Below, piece by piece: positions 32,717 to 38,780 of a stretch of 51,421 nt of DNA. The position numbers and the translations under genes are program-made. This DNA is from Acidobacteriota bacterium. GTDB lineage: Bacteria; Acidobacteriota; Blastocatellia; Pyrinomonadales; Pyrinomonadaceae. The stretch covers positions 1 through 51,421 of the forward strand of contig QHXN01000077.1 in NCBI GenBank assembly GCA_003222975.1, read 5' to 3'. Under the pieces are notes generated by a model, which was not told the DNA's origin, did no database searches, and saw only the letters and a program-made list of their open reading frames with translations. Within the stretch, counting starts at the first letter, position 1. Each line of letters opens with the position of its first letter.

Positions 32717-33274
32717 TAGTAAATCAGAGTTGACCGAGTATCCGGCGAGCAGCCAGTCGCCGCCGCGCTCTAAGAGCGTGAACTTCTCCATCGCCGAGCC
32801 GCGCTCGAAGCGTGTCTGATAGACGAGTTCGAGGGCGTGGCCGGAGAGCGGCGGGTCGGCGCTCTGCTGCTCGTGGCCGGTGTGCAGCGCCCGGCTCTCG
32901 ACTCGGCCCAGGCGCTCGCGCACGCGCGCCAGGATTTTGCCGTTCTCGTCGGCGCTCACAGCCGCGCGCCACTCGTCGGCGGCCTCCCCGTAAACTTTCG
33001 CGTCCCGGCCAGCGGCGATGTCCTCGGTCACGCGGTCAACGGTCGCCTGCGCGCCCGCGGGCACGCCGCGCCGCTCGTCCACGGCGCAGCCCGACAGGAA
33101 GGCGGAGGGCAGAAGGCAGAAGGTAGTAAGCAGTAAGCAGGCGGCGGAGGGCAGCCGAGCAGTGCGTTGACGACGGACAGCACTTCTTTCGTCCGCGCGA
33201 AGACGCGAGGCGAGACGGGCCGCGCTCCTACGCCTGCCGACTGCCGTCTGCCTTCTCCCTTCTGCCTTCTTCAT
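32708..33274 (-). CDS. Lipoprotein whose signal peptide is encoded by a heptad repeat
   Basis: 188 residues. The start at 33274 is supported by an ATGA overlap with the MBL hydrolase stop. A canonical lipobox LSGC places the lipidated Cys at 63, preceded by the hydrophobic stretch LPSAACLLLTTFCLLPSAFL (41-60) and an unusually long basic n-region. Residues 2-15 are encoded by the right array of repeat 16 and residues 38-61 by its left array, so the h-region is translated repeat. The mature part (64-188) contains EDIAAGRDAKVYGEAADEWR and FERGSAMEKFTLLERGGDWLLAGYSVN. It resembles small DUF4019/SnoaL-like lipoproteins with unknown role. The long n-region means secretion should be tested. Confidence 0.78.
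   Translation of the reverse strand: MKKAEGRRQTAVGRRRSAARLASRLRADERSAVRRQRTARLPSAACLLLTTFCLLPSAFLSGCAVDERRGVPAGAQATVDRVTEDIAAGRDAKVYGEAADEWRAAVSADENGKILARVRERLGRVESRALHTGHEQQSADPPLSGHALELVYQTRFERGSAMEKFTLLERGGDWLLAGYSVNSDLLKQ
33094..33271. repeat. Heptad-periodic inverted repeat 16 (GGCAGAA type), inside a coding sequence
   Basis: The left array at 33094-33163 holds ten 7-base units (GGCGGAG, GGCAGAA, GGCAGAA, GGTAGTA, AGCAGTA and others), the longest array here. The right array at 33230-33271 has six (CCGACTG, CCGTCTG, CCTTCTC, CCTTCTG, CCTTCTT). Both lie within the 5' part of the lipoprotein gene, so an RNA hairpin would form in its early coding region. Confidence 0.88.
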
Positions 33275-34092
33275 ATCTCTATCCACGGCGTCGGCTCTTT
33301 GTGGTGCGAGAGCGTGACGCGGGTCGTCGTCTGGAAGAGGCCGCCGCGCTCGCGGAGCGCCGACTCGGCGTTGAACTTCGCGAGGTCGGGATTGTTGGCG
33401 CGCTGCGAGAGGTGTGCGAGGACGATGTCGGAAGCCGTGCCGTCGAAGTCGTCGCGCAGCCAGGCGGCCACGTCCTCGTTCGAGAGGTGGCCGGTGCGCG
33501 AAAGTATCCGCTGCTTCAACTCCCAAGGATAGACCTCGCACGCCTTGAGCATGTCGCGGCTGTGGTTCGACTCGATGACGATGGCCGCGCAAGCCCTGAG
33601 ACGCTCCGAGACGAGCGTCGTGATGTGGCCGAAGTCCATCAAGGTCGCCACGCGCACGCCTTCGTGGGTGGCCGTGAAGCCGAAGTTGTCGGCGGCGTCG
33701 TGCGGGACTGTGAAGGGATGGAAGTCAATCTCGCCGACGCGGAAGTCATGGCTCGACGAAATCTCGACCGTGCGGTCGCGTAAAGATTCGGCGCGCTTCT
33801 TCGGCTCGTCCGTGTTGCGCGACCTCTCGCTGATGTAGGCGTCGCGCGTCGCGCCGGAGATGTAGACCGGGCACTGCAAGGACTTCAAAAGCACGCGCAA
33901 GCCCCCCGCGTGGTCGCTGTGCTCGTGCGTGATGACGATGCCGTCGAGGGTGGTGGCGTCAACGCCGACGAGCGCGAGCCTCCTCACCGCCTCCTTCGCG
34001 CTCAACCCCGCGTCCACGAGCACGCGCGTTTGCCCCGCGCAGATGAGCACGGCGTTTCCGGTCGAGCCGCTGCCGAGGACTGTAAGCCTCAT
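33271..34092 (-). CDS. MBL-fold metallohydrolase (YycJ/WalJ-like)
   Basis: Metallo-beta-lactamase fold hydrolase, 273 residues. The N-terminus MRLTVLGSGSTGNAVLI and the metal site THEHSDHAGG (His56, His58, Asp60, His61) are intact, with further ligands in SSHDFRVGEIDF and LMDFGHIT. The closest family is YycJ/WalJ, whose members are proposed nucleases acting in DNA repair or wall-related signalling; that is family knowledge only. The ATG at 34092 is the natural start; 23 extra open codons (MSRFTVHGL...) are translated repeat 17. It overlaps the next gene by 4 nt (ATGA). The leader contains repeat 17 with duplicated arms. Confidence 0.9.
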   Translation of the reverse strand: MRLTVLGSGSTGNAVLICAGQTRVLVDAGLSAKEAVRRLALVGVDATTLDGIVITHEHSDHAGGLRVLLKSLQCPVYISGATRDAYISERSRNTDEPKKRAESLRDRTVEISSSHDFRVGEIDFHPFTVPHDAADNFGFTATHEGVRVATLMDFGHITTLVSERLRACAAIVIESNHSRDMLKACEVYPWELKQRILSRTGHLSNEDVAAWLRDDFDGTASDIVLAHLSQRANNPDLAKFNAESALRERGGLFQTTTRVTLSHHKEPTPWIEI

Positions 34093-34096
34093 CGTC

Positions 34097-34207
34097 GTAA
34101 ACCGTGAACCGTAAACCGTGACAAGTAAGAATCGTAAACCGTGAACTGTAAACCGTGACAAGTAAGAACTGTTTTTCTCTCGTCACGGTTTACGGTTCAC
34201 GATTTAC
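34097..34207. repeat. Heptad-periodic inverted repeat 17 (GTAAACC/GTGAACC type, copy A2, duplicated left arm)
   Basis: Two left arms (34097-34122 and 34134-34159, in tandem about 37 nt apart and both continuing AAGTAAGAA) can pair with one right arm (34182-34207). The right arm contains the stop codon and last codons of the 34190 gene. The loop 34160-34181 is the near reverse complement of that of repeat 6. Confidence 0.92.
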
Positions 34208-34702
34208 GGCTTTTTTTTCTTCTTCGGGTCGCCAGACGGTGCCGTCGGCGAACTCGACGCGCGTGAGCTGAACCTTCTGCCTGCCCGCGTTGATGTGTCG
34301 CGTGTCCTCGTCGGGGCTGATGAGCACCTCTTTCGCGAGCGCCTGCGTGGAGCCGGGGGCGATCTGCTGCTTCGTCTGAAGATGGTAGCGCTTCAGCTCC
34401 TTCCCGCCGTCGGGGTCGAAGAAGACGTGATCCCACTCGACTGACTTGATTGCCTTCCCGCCGGAGTTCTTGACCGTCAGGCGCGCCGCGTACTTGAAGA
34501 CGTAGCTCGTCCCGCGCTTCACGCTGAGGGTGACGGCGGAGGTCTCGCTACGCACCACCTCGACCGGCGCATAGCCGTCGTACTTCCAGCCGAAGCCGAC
34601 GACCTCGACGCCCGGCGCTCCGCGCTTGTCGTCGGCCTCCTGCGCCGCCGAGAGCGCCGCCAGCGCGCAGAGCAGGAACATTGCTTTCAGCGTCGCTCTC
34701 AT
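34190..34702 (-). CDS. Exported small protein of unknown function
   Basis: 170 residues. A signal peptide (MRATLKAMFLLCALAALSAAQ) is followed by one beta-rich domain: VEVVGFGWKYDGYAPVEVVR, YAARLTVKNSGGKAIKSVEWDHVFFDP, and KVQLTRVEFADGTVWRPEE. The SGGKAIKSVEWD stretch is typical of Ig-like domains that compare internal tissue strands. No enzymatic motif. I chose the ATG at 34702; the frame is open to 34789 without conservation. The last residues (VNREP) and the stop are encoded by repeat 17. It precedes the MBL gene on the same strand. Confidence 0.82.
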   Translation of the reverse strand: MRATLKAMFLLCALAALSAAQEADDKRGAPGVEVVGFGWKYDGYAPVEVVRSETSAVTLSVKRGTSYVFKYAARLTVKNSGGKAIKSVEWDHVFFDPDGGKELKRYHLQTKQQIAPGSTQALAKEVLISPDEDTRHINAGRQKVQLTRVEFADGTVWRPEEEKKAVNREP

Positions 34703-34808
34703 CCTCGTTCCCCGCGACCGATGACAAAATCCGTGGGCGTCGAACCTTGAAGCGTTGTCGGCTTCAGGCCCTTCGTCGTCACGGCTCACGCCTTACCGTT
34801 CATGGCTT

Positions 34809-36101
34809 TCAAATTTCCAGGCGCGCGCGATCAACCTTGAAGCCGTTGAGGTCGCCGAGAGCGCCGAGGGCGAGCGCGTCGGTGCGGAAGAACGCGGAGG
34901 CGACACGCAGCAGGTCTTCGGGCGTGACCGCCTCGACACGCGCGATGATCTCGTCGGGCGGGATGCGCCGCCCGTGGACGATCTCCTGGCGCGCGAGCGC
35001 ACCGGCCCGCGCGCTCGTTGATTCGAGTCCGAGCAGGATTGAAGAGACGGCCTGATCTTTGACGAGCCGCAGCTCTTCGTCGCCGACAGGCTCGCGCAAA
35101 CAGCGGCGCAACTCCGCGAGCGAGAGGTCTAAGACTTCGTCGAGGTGTTCGGGCGAGGTTCCGGCGTAGATTTGGAAGACGCCCGCGTCGGTGAAGTGGC
35201 TCCCGGCTGCGCCGACCGAGTAGGCCAGGCCGCGCTCCTCGCGCACGCGCTGCCACAGGCGCGAGCTTGTGCCGCCGCCGATGACGGAGCTGAGCAGGCT
35301 CGCCGCGTAGCGGTCTTCGTCGCGCGCCGAGGGGAAGGGCGAGGCGAGTATCAGGTGCGCCTGCTCAAGCTCCTTCTTGCGGCGGACGAGTATCGGCGCG
35401 GCGTGGCGCGGCTGGCCGCCGCCGCCGGCTTCCTCTTGGAGAGAACCGGCGACGCCGTCGCCGTCGAAGGCGCGCGCGGCCAGCTCGACGAGTTGTCCGT
35501 GACGGACATGTCCGGCGGCGGCGACGACGAGGTTGCGCGGCGCGTAAGTCCCGGCGTGGAAGCGCGCGGTGCGCTCGTGGCCGAAGGTCGAGACCGTGTC
35601 AGCCGTGCCCTCGATGGGGCGGCCTAAGGGGTGGCCGGGGAAATAGGCGGCGTTGAAGAGTTCGGCGAGGAACTCGTCGGGCGTGTCCTCGACCATCTTC
35701 ATCTCTTCGATGATGACGCGCTGCTCGCGGCGCAGTTCCTCCTCGTCGAAGCGCGGGCGGGCGAGCATGTCGGCGAGCAGGTCAAACGCTTGCGGCAGGG
35801 CCGCGTCAACGACCTTCATGGCGAAGCCCGTCAACTCGTGGGTGGTGAAGGCGTCGAAGTGGCCGCCGAGGCGGTCTGATTCGACGGCGATGTCGAGCGC
35901 GGTGCGGCGCTCTGTCCCTTTGAAGACGGCGTGCTCGATGAAGTGGCAGATGCCGTTCCACTCCGGCGACTCGTGGCGCGAGCCGCGCCTGACCCAGATG
36001 CCCACGGTGCAGGAGCGCAAAGACGGCATGTACTCCGTCAGGACGGTCAGCCCGTTGGGGAGTCTCGTCGCCTGAACCTGCTCGATTACCTGTTTGACCA
36101 T
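34809..36101 (-). CDS. M16 family zinc peptidase (processing-peptidase-like)
   Basis: Insulinase/mitochondrial-processing-peptidase family, 430 residues. The inverted zinc motif HxxEH is present: GICHFIEHAVFKGT (His53, Glu56, His57), with the downstream Glu in EQRVIIEEMKM. The N-terminal strand TRLPNGLTVLTEYMP and the C-terminal half with VIGGGTSSRLWQRVREERGLAYSV are canonical, so the peptidase is likely active and cytoplasmic (no signal peptide). The start is uncertain. The ATG at 36101 (MVKQVIEQV) is preferred. A start at 36173 would add 24 residues whose codons have low third-position GC, unlike the rest of the gene. Confidence 0.92.
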   Translation of the reverse strand: MVKQVIEQVQATRLPNGLTVLTEYMPSLRSCTVGIWVRRGSRHESPEWNGICHFIEHAVFKGTERRTALDIAVESDRLGGHFDAFTTHELTGFAMKVVDAALPQAFDLLADMLARPRFDEEELRREQRVIIEEMKMVEDTPDEFLAELFNAAYFPGHPLGRPIEGTADTVSTFGHERTARFHAGTYAPRNLVVAAAGHVRHGQLVELAARAFDGDGVAGSLQEEAGGGGQPRHAAPILVRRKKELEQAHLILASPFPSARDEDRYAASLLSSVIGGGTSSRLWQRVREERGLAYSVGAAGSHFTDAGVFQIYAGTSPEHLDEVLDLSLAELRRCLREPVGDEELRLVKDQAVSSILLGLESTSARAGALARQEIVHGRRIPPDEIIARVEAVTPEDLLRVASAFFRTDALALGALGDLNGFKVDRARLEI

Positions 36102-36502
36102 TCGGGAAGCTTCTGCGGAAAACCTCTTCGGCTGGGACGCTCCTTTTGGCGTCTTAAATTCTTGACCGGACATCGTAACATTCCGAAACGGGCGGGGCAA
36201 ACCAGCGCGCCCGAAGCGCGCATCTCAGCCCCAGCAAGTGGCATTTTGCCTGGCCGACCTGCTTGACACAGTTTGCATGCTTGGCGGAAAATGCTGTCTC
36301 CGCCGCAAAAGCGGGTGAGACACAGAAGGGTTACGCCTACAGAGTGTCGCTCGAACGACGCCGGGATTGAAGCCGTCAACCCAGAACGCTTCGACCCTCG
36401 CCCGGACGCCGCCCTGGACACAGTGAAAGACGGAAGGGTTCGCTTCGGGGCCGACCCGCGCGGGAGGCCGGGCCGACAAGCGTGCCCGGAGGTTTTGCTG
36501 CG
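36102..36502. other. Intergenic gap between divergent genes
   Basis: No convincing gene. It holds the promoters for the M16 peptidase (minus) and the outer-membrane protein (plus). Base composition is lower in GC around 36100-36310. A TTGACA-containing promoter candidate is listed separately. No heptad repeat is present. Confidence 0.5.
36263..36292 (+). promoter_or_regulatory. Candidate sigma70-type promoter
   Basis: A perfect TTGACA (36263-36268) is followed after 18 bp by GAAAAT (36287-36292, 4 of 6). Transcription from here would give the outer-membrane protein a leader of about 200 nt. Confidence 0.35.
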
Positions 36503-38344
36503 ATGAGAAAATTCTACTGGCGCATCGGCCTCGCGTTGTTCACGGCGCTCGTCGTCGCCGAGTCGGGCGCGCCGCGCACCTTCGCGGCGACGGGCGGCGA
36601 GCGGCGTAGCAGTCTGGGCACGATCAGCGGCACCGTCCTCGACAGCCGCGGCAACCCTGTCGCCGGCGCGCTCGTGAAGATACTGCGCGACGGCTTCAAC
36701 GAGGTCGTCAAGGAGACGAAGAGCGCGGCGGACGGCAGCTTCGTCGCGCGCGTCACGCCGGGCCGCTACCTCGTGCGCGCGCTGGCCGACGGCTTCACGC
36801 CCGCCACATTCACCTCCGTCCAGGTCGCGCCCGCGACCGAGCTTGTCTATCGCTTCAACCTGCAACCAGCCGGCGAGGGGCGCACCGCGCCCGAACGCCG
36901 CGCCGACCGCGACAACCCCAAGTTTCGCATCCGCGCCGAGCAGGCACGCCGCTCGATCTTCAACGCCGGCGACGCCGAGGACGAGACCGTCCGCAAGGTT
37001 CTCGACGAGATCGCCGACGAAGAGCAGCGAGCCGACGAAGCTCAGTCGAACGCGGACGCGGGAGCGAGCGGCGACGACCAGACCGCGGCGACCGAAGGGA
37101 AGAGGGCGGGGCGGACGCGCACACAAGGCTACGTCGAAACGTTCTTCGCCGACTCGGCGACGCCGGGCGTCGGCACTTACGCGGGCGTCAACTTCGCCGT
37201 CTCCACTCCCGTCAACCGCCGTCTCGATTTAGTCTTTGCGGGACAGACCGGCGAGTTCGAGCGCATGGAAGCGACGGCGCGCATCCGCGCGGGCGCGCGA
37301 CACCGCCTGAGCGCCACCATCGGCGGCGCGCGACTGCCCGTGGCGTCGAAGCGTTCGGATTCGTCTCCGCGCGCGAGCCTCGGATTCGTCTCCGCGCGCG
37401 GCGGCGACAAGCTCGAACAGATGTCCGTGCGCGCCGTTGACGAGTGGGTCGTGAGAGACGGCGTGGTGCTCGTCGTCGGCCTCGACTACTCGCGCTTCTT
37501 CGGCGCGGGCGACGCGCACTCTCTTACGCCCCGCCTCGGCGTCTCCTTCGACCCGAACGCGCACACGCGCGTGCATGCCTCGCTCTCGCCCGGCGCTGAC
37601 GCCTCGACGCGCGCCGACGGCGTCGAGTTTGAGGACGGGCAGGTCGTCTTCAAGGAGAATGCGGGCCAAGCCGTCGCACTCGTTGACGGCCAGGCCATCA
37701 TGGATCGCAGCCACCGCCTGGAGTTCGGCGTCGAGCGCGTGCTCGACGGTAGTTCCAGCGTCGAGACCTCGGCCTTCTTCGACACGGTGAACGGTCGCGG
37801 CGTCGGCCTCTTGAGCGTTCCCGCCTCCGGCCTGACGCGCGCGGGGAGCGCGGCGCTCCTCGACATCGCTAACCAGCAGGGCGGCGCGCAGGGCTTGCGC
37901 GTCGTTTACACGCGACGCATCGGCGAGCACCTGAAGGCTTCCGCCGCCTATGCCTTCGGGCGCGGGCAGAAGCTCTCGCCCGAAGGCGCGCTCGCCAGCC
38001 CGGATCAATTCTTCCGCGGCGCTTTCTTCCAGACCGCCGCCGCGCAGCTCGACGCCAACGTCCTCGACGGGACTTCTGTGCGCACGATCCTGCGCTTCTC
38101 GCCGAGCGCAGCCGTCTTCGCCATTGACCCGTTCGCCGGTCGCCTCGCGGTCTATGACCCTTCCTTGAGCATACTCGTCACGCAGGAGCTGCCCACCTTC
38201 GGACTGCCCGTGCGCGCCGAGGCGACGATTGACGCGCGCAACATCTTCGACGTTCTGACGCGCGCAGAGGAGGCGGACGGCGGCCAGCTCACGCTCGGCG
38301 CTCTGCGCCGCTCTCTGCGCGGCGGGATTTCGGTCAGATTCTAA
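36503..38344 (+). CDS. Outer-membrane protein: carboxypeptidase-regulatory domain plus beta-barrel
   Basis: 613 residues. The signal peptide (about 1-30) is followed by a CarboxypepD_reg domain (about 38-122): LGTISGTVLDSRGNPVAGALVKIL, SAADGSFVARVTPGRYLVRALADGF. An acidic, helical linker (about 125-215) leads to a region of alternating beta strands. The C-terminus ends in SVRF, the aromatic last residue of outer-membrane barrels. It resembles shortened TonB-dependent-receptor-like proteins of acidobacteria but has no evident plug domain, so transport is not certain. The start at the ATG at 36503 is supported by GGAGG about 10 nt upstream. Confidence 0.82.
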   Translation: MRKFYWRIGLALFTALVVAESGAPRTFAATGGERRSSLGTISGTVLDSRGNPVAGALVKILRDGFNEVVKETKSAADGSFVARVTPGRYLVRALADGFTPATFTSVQVAPATELVYRFNLQPAGEGRTAPERRADRDNPKFRIRAEQARRSIFNAGDAEDETVRKVLDEIADEEQRADEAQSNADAGASGDDQTAATEGKRAGRTRTQGYVETFFADSATPGVGTYAGVNFAVSTPVNRRLDLVFAGQTGEFERMEATARIRAGARHRLSATIGGARLPVASKRSDSSPRASLGFVSARGGDKLEQMSVRAVDEWVVRDGVVLVVGLDYSRFFGAGDAHSLTPRLGVSFDPNAHTRVHASLSPGADASTRADGVEFEDGQVVFKENAGQAVALVDGQAIMDRSHRLEFGVERVLDGSSSVETSAFFDTVNGRGVGLLSVPASGLTRAGSAALLDIANQQGGAQGLRVVYTRRIGEHLKASAAYAFGRGQKLSPEGALASPDQFFRGAFFQTAAAQLDANVLDGTSVRTILRFSPSAAVFAIDPFAGRLAVYDPSLSILVTQELPTFGLPVRAEATIDARNIFDVLTRAEEADGGQLTLGALRRSLRGGISVRF

Positions 38345-38406
38345 ACCGTGTGGCCGCGGCCCGCCCGAGAAGGCGTCGCCGCGGCTCGCGACTTTATCAA
38401 CGCGCA

Positions 38407-38450
38407 AGTCCCCGCGCTCTCTCGCCCACTACCGGAGGCGCGGGGCTTTT
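38407..38450 (+). terminator. Probable terminator after the outer-membrane protein
   Basis: CCCCGCGC (38410-38417) pairs with GCGCGGGG (38438-38445), extended by AG/CT with a bulge. The 20-nt loop is long, and CTTTT follows directly. Confidence 0.5.
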
Positions 38451-38644
38451 GTACATCAAGCAAGCATCCGAATTTTCGGAGGGGATACGAAAATCTGAAT
38501 CCGCCGGGCCGCGCCCGGCTCACGCCTCCGGTTGATAAACTTTTCCGGCCTCCGGCGTTTAATGGTGCGAAAGCACAGGCGATGCGCGGCACACGGGGCG
38601 GGGGCGACGGCGACGCGTGCGTAATTTTCGGCGGGCCGAAAAAG

Positions 38645-38661
38645 TTGGAATACAGCTTGCT
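38645..38661 (+). promoter_or_regulatory. Sigma54-type -24/-12 promoter candidate
   Basis: The sequence TTGGAATACAGCTTGCT has the invariant GG (38647-38648) and GC (38659-38660) separated by exactly 10 nt, as required for sigma54. The -12 box TTGC is perfect; the -24 box is TTGGAA instead of TTGGCAC. It lies about 120 nt upstream of the sensor kinase gene, whose likely partner regulator is a sigma54 activator. Confidence 0.4.
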
Positions 38662-38780
38662 TCAAGACTTTTGATTTACACAGGCTTGCGACGCCGTCGC
38701 GAAGCCGCCGAACCAGAAGCCGGGACGAGGCCGGCGCTCCTGACACTCGACCGAATTTTTAAGTCTCTTGCGAGATCGTG

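Larger units (their letters stand above)
38345..38777. other. Intergenic gap upstream of the sensor kinase
   Basis: No convincing gene. It contains a terminator at its left end and a sigma54-like site at its right end, both listed. The middle, 38450-38640, mixes AT-rich patches with GC-rich palindromes (GCCGGGCCGCGCCCGGC-like). It could be a structured leader, but I recognise no riboswitch class. Confidence 0.5.

Noticed and set aside
34740..34808. A further heptad hairpin between the exported protein and the M16 peptidase
   Set aside because: The segment has heptad-like words (GTCACG, GCTCACG, GTTCATG) that may be a decayed copy, but no pairing arm can be identified.
38450..38640. A riboswitch (c-di-GMP type was considered) in the kinase leader
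   Set aside because: Some GC-rich pairing and a GCGAAAGC tetraloop-like patch exist, but the conserved core of no class I know can be placed.
38348..38674. A 108-codon open frame in the gap after the outer-membrane protein
   Set aside because: It covers the terminator, lacks a ribosome site and a coding-like third-position GC pattern.
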